Source: Actinernus sp. WN-2022 (taxonomy: Eukaryota; Cnidaria; Anthozoa; Actiniaria; Actinernidae). Taken from it: a stretch of 64,000 bases of DNA. The position numbers and the translations under genes were made by a program. This document shows, in pieces, positions 46,282 to 56,711 of this stretch (its first letter is position 1; each line of letters opens with the position of its first letter). Location: positions 86,099,740-86,163,739 of the forward strand of contig JAOWCC010000577.1 in the NCBI GenBank assembly GCA_030867875.1. The letters are read 5' to 3'. The notes under the pieces are model-generated. The model was not told where the DNA came from. It made no database searches and saw only the letters and a program-made list of their open reading frames with translations.

Positions 46282-47356
46282 TAATTACAGAGCATAATCA
46301 GCACCACAGTTTCTTGTTGAGTGTATGTTTAGATCACAGAAAGATTAATTCTCAATTTCTACATGTCTTTTTAATCCCAGAACTTTTTGCATTGCAAGAC
46401 AACTTTCACCTTGTATGGCAGCCCTAATGCAGCTAGCAGAAGGTTTGAGCACCTGTGACATTTTGTTATCTATACGACAACACCCAAATTTGTGGAATGC
46501 AGTATTTACCCCTGGTCACAGTACTACAATTACCAAGGCAGAGTTTCTGGATCAGATCACTGTGAACTTCTCCACATCACAGATGGATAAGGAAAAGGAA
46601 ATCGATGTGTACAAGTATTTCTGTGACTTCATAGAAGATGGTAAGTTTCTCGAACAAAATACAGTAAGTGTTATATATTATTACATGTAACAATTTTATG
46701 CATTTCAGGTGCCCATGTCACTAGCTAATCCACATTATTTTGTTGGTTTACAGTCAAACCAGGTCTTGTGTAGCCCCCTAGAACATGTTAGACCTCATCT
46801 CAAAGTTTTCAGTGAAGTGAGACTTGTAATGTTAAAATACGCATAAATGGATTTCTGTTCGTAATAAAGGAAAATAAAAAAGGTGGTACCTTATATTCCA
46901 TTTCTAAATATACGTTTTCACTGTGTAACTTTGTAACATTTAACCTACTGAAATTTTATTGCAGATTGACTTTCAGTGAGACATTAGAATTCCTTCAAGG
47001 TTGATGGTGATAAGCATGTTGTACATATTCTGACAATTATCTTATATTCTGCACATTTAACTGACCAGAAATAGATGAAAGCCCAGATACTAGGATGTCA
47101 AGCCTCATCAAGTGGCTTACTGGATCAAGCGACATTCCTCCACTTGGATTTCCCAAGAGGTTGTCAATGAAGTTTGTACATGGATGCAAATATGGCTGTA
47201 TGTGCAGACCTACAGCTTCAACCTGTGACCTCAGCATAACGATTCCTGTCCATATTAACAACTTCATGGACATGAAAGCTATGATGAAATCCGCGATTAA
47301 TGACTGTTATGGTTTTGGAATGGTTCAACAGACAAACGGTTTTATAGTGGAGGGTT

Positions 47357-47500
47357 GTCCAATACTCTGACAAATTTATGCATAGCATTGTATTGTACTA
47401 TATCCACATAACAATAGTTTAACAATGCAATACAATAGTAGAACGATGCAATACAATAAGATACAACAATGCTATGCATAAATTTGTCAGAGTATTGGAC
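47357..47500. mobile_element. Palindrome overlapping the HECT stop codon
   Basis: Arms of 35 bp (left arm starts GTCCAATACTCTGACAAATT) are exact complements at 47357-47391 and 47466-47500. The HECT stop TGA (47368-47370) and the codons for CPIL lie in the left arm. Confidence 0.75.
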
Positions 47501-49560
47501 AAGTATGTTATCACAGTGAAGTGAAAGAAAACTCTGTAGTTACAGTTAAACCCAAACCTGTTTAAGGGTGGACCATTAGAAACCCAGGGAGCACAACCTT
47601 TTTGGGGACAAGTCACCCCACTCCCTGGATTTCAAATGGGCCCCCTTATAGGGAAAATCATTCCCTGCCATGGTTTTAATAAATGGGCTGCATTGTGTGA
47701 AAAGTAGTTATGATATAGAATCATGTTTTCCACATAGCATTAGTAACGTTAAGAATGTGGTGTAAAGTGGTAAGCTGTAGTGCTAAGTGTACATGCCCTA
47801 TGAGGGAAAGAGAAAAAAATATCTGACCCAAGTGGGACTCAAACCCAACGACCTGCCTCGAAACCCTGGGCCTCGAAACCGAAATCCCAACCAGTTCAGT
47901 AAAATCCTAACTCAAAATAATGACTCGAAACCTGACTTGAATGCTTCCTCGTATCCTGAAGTAACTAGAAATCCTGTTTGGACTGAAAACTAACTCAAAA
48001 TCCTGACTTGAAATGTCAGAAATCTTGCCTGCTGGCTGTTTATCTCGCATGCTGCATGGAGACCTGCAAGATTGGACATTTATCCCGCCCACTTCGGTGA
48101 TTGACGGAAGCGTATTGCCATGTTTCGATGTGAAATTTTCAAAAGCAGGTCGCGTAACAAGGAAAACGACTGTAACCAATATATATGGTAAAATTTGTAA
48201 TTTTTGCCCATTTATAGTAATTCCCATAGAAAGCCTATAAACACACAAACAACTCGCAATTAGAGATTGGGTTGCCTGTGGTTGCAGTTGCTGTCCTTTT
48301 CAGCAACGTGTTTAAAGGGGCACTGTCCACCGAATAGAACCTTCGAGTTTCCTTCAAACAAAACTACAAAAATAACACCCTGAGATAGAAGAGAATACCA
48401 TGTGAATGTCCTGTGAATGCTGTATAAACTTTTTCGATGGAGGATGGAAAAGATTAAATAAACCAAACCCAGTCTACGATAGAAAAACACAGAGAAACTA
48501 CGAGAGATTAGGCTGCGAGTGGTCCTATAAACGGAGGGAAAAGGAGAAACTGCTTGCAGTTGAACAAGAACTCATCAAAGACTTGAGTTTCCACGCATAG
48601 AGTTCCAAATAAACACAAATTAATAGTTTGAACCGAGCAGCCTTTGACAAGCCAAAGCTGATGACAGTTGAATGGCTAACCAGAAGATGTTTAGTAAGAG
48701 TCAATCAAAATCGATTATAAAATACATTGCTAATAATAGGATATTTAAGATTCTAAGTTGCCTTTCTTTCGGAAAACAAGCTCCTTAGTTGGATTACAAG
48801 ACATTAAATTCTGATGAGACCAGTCCAAAAATTGATTAACAGTCTCAGTTGAGGTGTCTGCATTATGTTTGTAGACATGCAGGAACCAGTATTGATAAGT
48901 CATCCACATTATTTGATTAGAGAGCAGGGGTGTGTGTGAATATTTGTTGAAACGACACAATGAAGTTAAGAAATTGACTCATTAGAATAGAACAAGATAA
49001 TAAGGCTCCATTTAGGGAGTATCCACATTTCGATGTTGGCACACTTAGCATCATTGTGACGTTAAGTGGGTGGAAGGGTTTAGGTCTTGATGTTAGAATA
49101 AAAAAACAATAAAATATTAATTTCATTGATAATCAAAAGGTTGTAATTTGTCATCCTCCATGACGTTCGTTAATGGGGTGGGTGGGAACCTAAAATCACA
49201 GTGACATTAAGTGTGCCAATGCTCTCTTGGGAGAAATTTAGTTGTCTCAGTGACCCAGGGCACCCTTCCCCCAAGCTACAATGTAGTACGTCAAACTGGG
49301 CAAGTCAACTTTTTATATATATCTTTAGAAATCGCAATCAACTGTTTAAATGTTGAATACAAACTCGTCTCGGGGGGAGGGGGTGGAATTTTGCCCCTAG
49401 GGGCATCTCCCTGCCAGCTACGTATACATGTATTAATTTCTTCTTGCAAAATGCACCTTTAAGCTAAAACAATGTGAATATAATGTACAGACTTTACTAC
49501 TTGGATGTCAATTTTTCTCCATAAAATGGGGATTTAAATAGCCTGTGTACATTTAGCTAC
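47501..49560. other. Interior of composite transposon, no recognised gene
   Basis: 47840-48015 is a degenerate repeat of ACTCGAAACCTGACTTGAA type, also seen at 16650-16700 and 16930-17010. A minus-strand B-box-like GGTTTGAGTCCCAC near 47840 hints at a SINE head. A short plus frame at 48406-48600 (YERLGCEWSYKRREKEKLLA) is Lys/Glu-rich but has no known family. The DDE part of the transposase expected downstream of 49568 on the minus strand was not found. Confidence 0.4.
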
Positions 49561-49567
49561 ATATAAA

Positions 49568-49979
49568 CTAACCGTCAACATGCCAACAGAAGTTTGGACC
49601 ATCATTCGTGTAGATTCGCCTAGACAGCCTTCTACTTCTCCTCTGACGCGATGCTTCAGGATTTAACTCCCGAACAATGCTAGCGACTCGTTGTCTTGGA
49701 ATATTGACGTTGTGATTTAGCCGAAGTGCATGCCACACTGCTCTGTATCCCCTTAAAACCCCAGGCCCAGCAATTTCTTCTTGAATGAGCCTTCGAAGAC
49801 TTTGCTCATCAACAATTTCACCCCTCCTACTCAGTCTATAATCTTGTAAACGTCGTTTAAGGGTTGACAAACTAATTGATATTCCATGTTGTTGATTCAA
49901 AATTTCAAGAATTACCTTGTTTTCAAACCCGAGATAAAAATAATGCTTCATTAAATGAAAAACCTCTTCGTCTGACATC
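49568..49979 (-). pseudogene. rve (integrase-core) transposase, N-terminal exon only
   Basis: Read on the minus strand from ATG at 49979: MSDEEVFHLMKHYFYLGFEN, then LSTLKRRLQDYRLSRRG (helix-turn-helix-like DNA-binding region), GVLRGYRAVWHALRLNHNVN and IYTNDGPNFCWHVDG. The closing WHVDG carries what should be the first catalytic Asp of an rve/DDE domain. The next bases, GTTAGT, are a good splice donor. An acceptor (TTCTTGCAG) lies 12 bases upstream of the ATG, so this may be a second exon. The remaining D and E residues were not found, so the copy appears truncated. It is the likely source of the enzyme family that mobilises the surrounding element. Proteins of this type occur widely in cnidarians and fish. 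Confidence 0.7.
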
Positions 49980-50059
49980 CCGTGCAACCTGCAAGAACAG
50001 AGTGAACTATGTAACCAGGCACTAAGTCGGGAGTGAGGTCTGGAAGCGACATTAGCATA

Positions 50060-50440
50060 TTTTAGTTTGCAGCAGCAGCAGGACTTTAGTTTGCAGCAGG
50101 ACTTTAGTTTGCAGCAGGACTTTAGTTTGCAGCAGGACTTTAGTTCGCAGCAGGACTTTAGTACGCAGCAGGATTTTAGTTCGCAGCAGGATTTTAGTTC
50201 GCAGCAGGAGTTTAGTTCGCAGCAGGACTTTAGTTCGCAGCAGGACTTTAGTTCGCAGCAGGACTTTAGTTCGCAGCAGGACTTTAGTTCGCAGCAGGAC
50301 TTTAGTTTGCAGCAGGTCTTTAGTTTGCAGCAGGACTTTAGTTTGCAGCAGGACTTTAGTTTGCAGCAGGACTTTAGTTTGCAGCAGGACTTTAGTTTGC
50401 AGCAGGACTTTAGTTCGCAGCAGGACTTTAGTTTGCACCT
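50060..50440 (-). repeat. 18-bp minisatellite in right end of composite transposon, about 21 units
   Basis: Same unit as at 41046-41388, on the opposite strand and so in the same orientation relative to its neighbouring gene. The dominant variants here have ACTAAAGTCCTGCTGC, whereas the left array has mainly ACTAAAATCCTGCTGC. Each array has homogenised separately. Confidence 0.9.
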
Positions 50441-50739
50441 TGTTCCGCGTTTTGTTGTTTGCATCAACATTTCATTGTTTGTAACAACGTTTCATGTTTA
50501 TGCATGTCCATTTTTGTTTGCAGATGCTTATATTTGCGTTGAGCCTTCTGGGCCACCGTAGGCACGGCCAACCTTCTTCAGGGTTTACAAGTGAACTGGC
50601 AAGAAAACGTTAAAAAATCAAAAGTATGGAATCTGACACTGTGGTGTGAAATAACAAACATGGTGATTACATGAGTCATAGCGTGATGATAGACGGAGGA
50701 AAAATACAGGAGCTAAGGAATATGATATACAGTAGATAT

Positions 50740-51190
50740 TTACAGTTCTTCCTTTCTATTAATACCTTTAGGTTCTAGTGTTTGACCTTTATCAATAAGA
50801 TGTGCTTCGCGAGCTTTGCGTACACTATCTCGATTAGAATGAATTAGTTCTAAAGGAATTAATTGCATGTCATTAGGACAGTGATTATTGGTGAGGAAAT
50901 GTTCTGAGACAGCAGTGGTTTTAGACTGGTTAGAAGGTTTATCAACGGGGCGGCGGTGTTCGTTAAAGCGATTTTTAAGGCGACGTTTCGTTTCTCCGAT
51001 GTATTGAGCGTTACAGCGTTTGCATTGTACCATGTAAATGAGATTTTTAGAGTTACAGTTAATGTGGTCTTTGATGCTTCTGGTTTCGCCAGGAGAGTGA
51101 AATGTGTAATTAGTTTGGCCGTTGTTTATGTATTTACAGGTTACGCAATTGTTGCCACAGCGAAATGAGCCACATGGGTTATTAGGTATG
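50740..51190 (-). pseudogene. Penelope-like GIY-YIG endonuclease region
   Basis: The frame opens with NIPNNPCGSFRCGNNCVTCK, a Cys-rich linker typical of Penelope-like proteins. It continues with NLIYMVQCKRCNAQYIGETK, where the Y-I-G of GIY-YIG is YIG, and then RLKNRFNEHR. A one-base frameshift near 51190 separates it from the RT frame. The nuclease would nick target DNA during retrotransposition. Confidence 0.85.
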
Positions 51191-51982
51191 TTAATTAGTG
51201 CGGAGTTTAGACCTAACTAAGATGTCGTGTAAGTTATTACTGCGACGGTAAGCTACAAAAGGTGCAGCCGTGAACACGTTAGCACATCGATGAGATGAAG
51301 AAAGTATGTTAAAGTGTTTGTGGATGACTGAAGATATGGGTGTTAGAGCAGGGTTATATGTTATGACCAGAGGGACTCTGTGGGGTTGGTTGTTGGTTTG
51401 CTTGGGTGTAAGTGCTTCTGTCCTAGAGATGTTGCGAACGCGATCTGTTTCCTTGTCTAGAAAAGAGCGATTATAGCCACGTTTGTTGAGGTAGGATTTG
51501 AGTTCGTTAGTGCGAGAATTAAAGGTTTCGTCTGAAGAGCAGATGCGGCGTAATCTGAGAGCAAGACTGAAAGGAATAGCGCATTTGGTGTGTTTAGGGT
51601 GACAAGATGAATGTAAGAGGTACTGGTGTTTGTCAGTGGGCTTAGTATAGAGGTCTGTGTCGATGTTACCATTATTGATAGAAATATTGACGTCTAAAAA
51701 GGGTACTGAAGTGACGGAGTGAAATGAAGTAAATTTGATGGTAGGATGAATTTGATTAAGATAAGAGGTGAATGTAAGGAGTTCGTTTTCTGTGTGTGTC
51801 CAGATCATGAAAATGTCGTCTATGTAACGCCACCAAGTGTGTGGCTGACGTGGGGCGTGAGCGAGTGCATCAGCTTCAAATTTAGCAAGGAACAGGTTGG
51901 CGAATGAAGGTGCCATTCTAGTACCCATGGCATTATCTCGTATCCACCTGAACCCAATAACTCGTTCTGCACATTCGTGCAT
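51191..51982 (-). pseudogene. Penelope-like reverse transcriptase, C-terminal half
   Basis: Blocks: NAMGTRMAPSFANLFLAKFE, the catalytic YIDDIFMIW, FTSFHSVTSVPFLDVNISIN, DTDLYTKPTDKHQYLLHSSC, and the thumb segment NELKSYLNKRGYNRSFLDKE. The upstream RT blocks, including the first catalytic Asp, are missing. The first residues (MHECAERVIGF) come from a hairpin repeat rather than from an RT. Inactive. Confidence 0.88.
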
Positions 51983-51983
51983 C
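51951..51983 (-). repeat. Small hairpin motif, copy 1
   Basis: On the minus strand, AACTCGT pairs with ACGAGTT around GGA/GA bulges and a TGCAC/GTGCA stem capped by GAAT. A related copy is at 55237-55271. Confidence 0.6.
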
Positions 51984-53008
51984 CACGAGTTAAATTACTA
52001 TTGTGTATGGAATAAACGACCTATTCATAGCTTGATTACGTATAGAACCTTCGCTTGATAATGGCTAATTAATCGGGCTGCCTGTGGCAGGCACGAGTCT
52101 AAATCTGCAGGCCGTTATTTTTTTTGTTTCATGCAGCAAAATTTATGCGCGCTAATAGATTTCGCCATCGGACGCGGACGCTATTCTTGTTTGGAGGTAC
52201 GTTTCGTTGGTTTTATGCCACATTTAATTTTACTCTCGGTCATACTACATACCAGCGCAAACACCGTGATCTGTAGGCCAACACTAAAATAATTTTGACC
52301 GTGTTTTTGGCTGGTTTACCGATCTCGTATCGAGACCGGTGTACGTTAATTATACTATACAGGTATACTGAATAGCTGATTAATAGCGAAATATAGCGAT
52401 TTACTAGCAAATATATATATACTGTGGTTCAGCAGTTATAGGTTTCTCTCCTCTATCGAAATCTGAAGACATCTGAACTCCTGAGAGCAAGACTGTTATA
52501 GCAACACTGTCACTCACCAACACGAAGCCAGACAGAAATACTAATTATTATGATGAGCCAAGCAATATTCAACTCTGAAGGTAAACTTAAACAAGAATCC
52601 TCTCACGGCCGAGGTTTTGATTCGAGAAATTAAAGGCTTCCAACAGTTCCCTTTATAGTTCTGTAATATAATGACTGCATACTGCAGTTTTGGGAATGAG
52701 GGTGAAAGCTTTTAAATAGTAACCAACAGGCATTTCAGTTAATAATCTTTAATCCAACAAATACCAATATGGACGCGATCAGCGAGCTGCGATAAAGAGC
52801 CACAGGGTAGAAAGAACAGTAGAGAAATATAGTGATAGCTCCATCACAGGTGGACAGGATACAACTTATAATATGGGACAAATAGAAACATCATTTGAGA
52901 CACCTGCAGAACAGCAGACTAATTTTTAAGCGTGCGTTACATCAATAAGAAGTGTTTACAGTAAAAGGTCAACTACGAGAAAAACAAAAATATTAAATTA
53001 CATATATA
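51984..53008. other. No recognised gene
   Basis: AT-rich sequence; no coding or element structure recognised. Confidence 0.5.
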
Positions 53009-53562
53009 CAGTTGAACCTCCCGTAAGCGACCACGCTCGGGACCTGGAAAAGTGGTCGCTTACGAGAGGTGGTCGCTTGCGAGAGGTGGTCGCTTACGAG
53101 AGTAACCAGCACATGAAGCCCAAATTTTAGTAATATGATATCTGGTCTCTAGGGACAGGGAATATCAATGCAACAACATATTTTATCACTACAGTTTAGT
53201 ATTATGGGTTTGTAGTGCTCTAACCTCAAAACCTTTAAAATTTTCAGCGAACATGAACTTCAACAGATAAACGGGGATTGATAGTGTCCAAAAATATGTA
53301 CAGTTTATGGCTTGAAAAACCTTTTAATCGAGGATTGTGTGAACGATTTCAGTTGTACGGTCGCTTACCGGAGGTAAAATAACAAAGAAAAATCCAACTC
53401 CCAAGCCCAAAAGGTGGTCGCGGTCGCTTGGAGAGGTGGGCGCTAATCCAAGGGGTATTCAAATGCAGTGTTTTGACTGAGAGACAAAACGGGCTTTTGG
53501 TAAATGGTCGTTTAAGAGAGGTGGTCGCCTACGAAAGGTGGTCACACAGAGAGGTTCCACTG
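53009..53562. mobile_element. pogo/mariner-type MITE with GTGGTCGCTTACGAGAG repeats
   Basis: TIRs CAGTTGAACCTC and GAGGTTCCACTG with TA on both sides. The subterminal regions repeat GTGGTCGCTTACGAGAG several times on both sides. Confidence 0.7.
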
Positions 53563-53603
53563 TATACTAGGGGAGCAGAGAATGAATGTCACCGCGCTAC
53601 CGG

Positions 53604-53685
53604 CCACTCCTAAAGACTGCTAAATTCAGCTCATAATTCTTCCCCACTCCTAAAGACTGCTAAATTCAGCTAATAATTCTTACCT
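53604..53685 (+). repeat. 40-bp tandem duplication
   Basis: Two adjacent units of CCACTCCTAAAGACTGCTAA followed by ATTCAGCT.ATAATTCTT, differing at one or two bases. Confidence 0.7.
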
Positions 53686-53689
53686 TTGG

Positions 53690-54300
53690 TTATTACTAAG
53701 AGGATTTCAAATGAAAGTGTATTTCATCTTCAATCTCATGTGGCCCAAGTGAAAGCCCAGATGGGCTCTTGTTGTGTTGACGCATGCAGTCTAAGTAGTT
53801 CTGGAACTTCCAATCTGAACAAGGATTGTGTGACAAAGTTATTATTTAGTGTAGCTAAATCGAATTGATCTTTAAATCAAAATGCCCCGCTGAACTTTGA
53901 AATCACATATCGAAGAGGTTAAAATGAGATTTTATCCGGTCCATATCGGCGCAGAATTGATTTTTTTGAGAATCTAACGCTAGCCAAATAAAAACAGTGC
54001 ATGACCCGGAGGTCAACTGGCTGGAAGATCAAAGAAAACACGTGTTTTTTAACAGGCTTATTATTTTTCTCACTGGTATTTTTGAAGGTTCTCTCTCACG
54101 ATTTCTAACTGCAGACAATCTTGATTTGTGCCTCCTACACCTAGATTGATCAGTATTCAAGCCTTGACTAGATAACAATACAGTGCTCAGCTGTTCGCGT
54201 TCGATCATCAAATTCAAACTATTTGACATTTCAGTGATATTTACCGTATCATTTCTCGAACTGATAACATTATTGTTATTCTGTATATTACTAAGCTTTT
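53690..54300. other. No confident gene
   Basis: A minus-strand frame at 54029-54304 reads NDTVNITEMSNSLNLMIERE and CRRHKSRLSAVRNRERE. It might be a small exon but has no recognised domain. Confidence 0.3.
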
Positions 54301-54305
54301 CCATA

Positions 54306-54565
54306 GAGTGGAATGGTTAGGAAACCCGGCAAACTTCAAAAGGGCTAACAAAGGCGCTGCGATTTAGGTTGGAAGGGGTAAGACAAAAGATTGTGCACGA
54401 TCATAGGTCATTAGCGTTCCCTGAACGACTGAACTCACACGTTTCTATTGGCTGATTGATTAACATGTTGGAATTTCTATTGTGTTTTGTGCACGGTAGT
54501 GGTTGAAAAAAGCTAACAAAGACATTTACAAAGAAGGTCCCTGAGTTTCCTAACCATTCCACTCA
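54306..54565. mobile_element. 260-bp MITE
   Basis: The 20-bp TIR GAGTGGAATGGTTAGGAAAC is exactly complemented at the right end. Non-coding. Confidence 0.65.
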
Positions 54566-54569
54566 ATTA

Positions 54570-55230
54570 ACTATGGCTTTTCCATTAGCTTTCGTTTGGC
54601 TATTGTATGGCTTTGTTTAGCTTTGCTTTCCTCACTTTCCAAAATCTTGGCTTTCATTCCCCAGTGAGCAGGGGTGATAGCGATATGTTAGTTAACATCT
54701 CCTTGTCGTTCAACTGAACTTTAAAGCTTATATTCATCCTGACAAATAAAGAGTGCAGCATGTTCTATCTCTGAGCCTAGGGATGTATTATGAACGTGCC
54801 ACGAGACTCGCGGAGGTTTGTCGCGAAAGCTGTTGTACATTACCATCTCTATCTCTGTTGCATCCAAAACGTTCCCAAAACTGCCAACACAGTACATTCA
54901 ACTAATTAAATTCTGCTTAGCTAAGCCAAACGCGCTTATAAATTTCCGGGCTTCTATCGTAAATACGAAACGCGACTGTTTTTAACAATACAGTTGTAGC
55001 GATAAATTAATTATAAGGCATTTCAGAATAATGATTACCTTCAAGAACACGGCCAAATCCTTTCGAAGCCTCTTTCCGATTAATCGAAAACTTGGACTCA
55101 TGCCATAAACTCCGTCAATACATCTTCGGAAAATCGAAGACTATTTGGACAGCCAACGGAGCCTCCCCGATGCACACAGAAAAAACGAAGTACACACCAT
55201 AAAACTATGAATACATTAGCTCGGAGCACT
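54570..55230. other. No recognised gene
   Basis: No coding or element structure recognised. Confidence 0.5.
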
Positions 55231-55236
55231 AACCCT

Positions 55237-55271
55237 AATAACTCGTGTTCTGCGCTTGCGTGCATCCATGA
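55237..55271 (-). repeat. Small hairpin motif, copy 2
   Basis: Diverged relative of 51951-51983: the minus strand reads AACTCATGGATGCACGCAAG and closes with CGAGTT; here the apical loop is GCAA. It directly precedes a LINE tail. Confidence 0.55.
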
Positions 55272-55284
55272 GTTAAAAAGGCAC

Positions 55285-55840
55285 CACTTTTGGTTAAGCT
55301 GCATTGGCTGCCTATTGAGCAGCGCATTGAGTTTAAGATCCTGCTCTTTACTTACAAGGCAGTTAATAATATTGCGCGTAGTTATCTTAAGGAACTTTTG
55401 GAGCCATACATACCGCAGCGCTGCCTTCGTTCTGCAAACAAGATGCTTTTAAGGGAGCTGTCTTATAATTTACAGACATACGGTCACCGTGCCTTTTCAG
55501 TGTGCGCGCCGCATCTATGGAATGCGTTGCGTTAGAACTGAAATGTAGCCCCTCAGTTTCTAGTTTAAAAAGAATCTGAAGACATTTATTTTTACGTAAG
55601 CTTATTGCTGAATTTTCTTTTTCTTTTTTCATAGCCAAATGGTATTATATTAATGTATCTATCACTTCTTTATCAATCACCATTTTTAAACTTATTTTTA
55701 ATTTTTAGCATCAATTTTTAACATTAGTAGTGTGGTTTTAGATTATAGTTCTATTTATTCATTTATCTAGTAGAGCCAGACATTGTAAAGCGCTCTTGGA
55801 CATTTTGGAAATAGCGCTATATAAATATATTATTATTATT
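55285..55840 (+). mobile_element. 5'-truncated CR1/L2-type LINE tail
   Basis: The reading LHWLPIEQRIEFKILLFTYK, LKELLEPYIPQRCLRSA and YGHRAFSVCAPHLWNALR is the conserved C-terminus of CR1/L2-type LINE proteins. It is followed by a 3' UTR with GCGCTATATAAATATATTAT and an ATT repeat tail. Only the last ~80 codons survive. It is a different subfamily from the LINE at 3127-6782, which ends in TTGAAG repeats. Confidence 0.8.
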
Positions 55841-56191
55841 ATTATACTACGGCTATGATGCAGCGCTTTTACAGTGTTTCCCGCGAGTTCGGTTCCACTA
55901 GTTCACAAGCGTTCGCGTAATTTTATTTCAAATGATTAATGATGTTGCAGTCATGTTGGTTGACCAAACAAGAGAAACTAATGAGGCATCTTTTTGTTTA
56001 CAACATGCCGCGATGAAAGCGAACAGTGAGAAAAGAAACCTAAGAATATTCCGGTCTGGGAAAACACTGCCTATGTTCGCTATGACAGACTGACGCTCCG
56101 AGTAATGGCTCCTGACACTCTTGTATAATGTCAATTTATTATTTATGTACATGGATATTTATCTCACGGAAATCTTAAGATGCTTTCTATA

Positions 56192-56478
56192 GGCCACTCT
56201 GAAAACGAGTAGGGGATTGGGGCGAGGGTGGTCTCGCAAAGGCGCTTGGGATCGTTACAGGGGACATGCATCGTACAGAACCCAAACAAACATGGCGAGT
56301 ATCGCAAATTACTCATCGAATACCAGCAGAGAAAGCGAAGTAAGCTTGATATAATACACAATATTAAATATTCGTCGTGTTTGTTTCGATTCTGCACGAT
56401 GCGTGTCCCCTGTAACAATCCCAAGCGCCTTTGCGAGACCACCCTCGTTCCAATCCTCTACTCGATTCCAAAGTGACC
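56192..56478. mobile_element. Fold-back MITE, about 100-bp arms
   Basis: Left arm GGCCACTCTGAAAACGAGTA...CAAACAAACATGG and right arm are inverted copies. One arm matches the repeat at 20650-20930. Overlapping frames on both strands are by-products. Confidence 0.7.
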
Positions 56479-56479
56479 A

Positions 56480-56666
56480 ATTTATCCGGCCGGTTTGCCC
56501 TGAGCATCGACCATATTGTGGGATAGGAATAGAAAAACTGGTTAGTTCTTCTGCCCGAACCATTTCTGAGAACCGACGCGTTCATTTGGGAACTGGCCAA
56601 TCAGATCCGTCGGTTCATGTGAATAAAAAGTGCCTTAAGAGTCATCAGTTCTATTGCTGTACAGGT
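56480..56666 (+). other. Possible 5' exon ending in a strong splice donor
   Basis: The segment ends CTGTACAG-GTAAGTAG at 56666, close to a consensus donor. No start-to-donor protein with a known domain was found, so it may be a non-coding first exon or chance. Confidence 0.25.
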
Positions 56667-56711
56667 AAGTAGATATTTTAAAAATAATGTACTGCGTTTA
56701 ATATGAAAGTC

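Larger units (their letters stand above)
41525..47370 (+). pseudogene. G2E3-like HECT E3 ubiquitin ligase, five exons, first exon damaged
   Basis: A HECT ligase would accept ubiquitin on a cysteine and pass it to substrates. Exon 1 (41525-42661) starts MFFCHKCG with a four-Cys zinc ribbon (C4, C7, C18, C21). It then has CPTCFLSFPLSEI and, after a one-base frameshift near 42300-42335, HADMCADIW, which together look like a UBZ-type zinc finger. A TAG at 42556 interrupts FK-AKKRH, followed by VVFVGEPAVDGGGPKREFFS, the start of the HECT domain. Exons 2-5 (44128-44357, 44883-45016, 46381-46640, 47069-47370) join in phase. They give LMAMSVLQGGPAPCFLSA, VPHRESLRSVDFIIQ and the catalytic segment RPTASTCDLSITIPVH. 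The exon 1 donor reads CAG-ATAATT instead of CAG-GTAATT. The gene is inside the composite transposon. Confidence 0.8.
40917..50560. mobile_element. 9.6-kb composite DNA transposon with HECT and rve genes
   Basis: Both ends start TACGGTGGCCCAGAAGGCTC in inverted orientation and share about 120 bp of unique sequence, then an 18-bp minisatellite array (41046-41388 and 50060-50440). The flanks are GGCACG at 40911-40916 and 50561-50566, a 6-bp target duplication. Inside lie a plus-strand HECT gene and a minus-strand rve transposase exon, convergent, each starting just inside one array. A 6-bp duplication plus an rve transposase fits, from memory, the IS3EU superfamily. The element sits inside the 3' region of a Penelope-like element. 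It has been hit by at least six later insertions and palindromes. Confidence 0.75.
50567..51983 (-). mobile_element. 5'-truncated Penelope-like retroelement
   Basis: Contains the C-terminal half of a Penelope-type RT and a GIY-YIG endonuclease, then a 3' region whose continuation was split off by the composite transposon (resuming at 40910 leftward). The 5' edge is a small hairpin motif at 51951-51983. Confidence 0.8.

Noticed and set aside
49568..50470. 300-codon open frame joining the minisatellite to the transposase exon
   Set aside because: The array is open because its 18-bp unit lacks stops. A splice acceptor and a better ATG (49979) lie downstream, so the CKLKSCC repeats are probably not protein.
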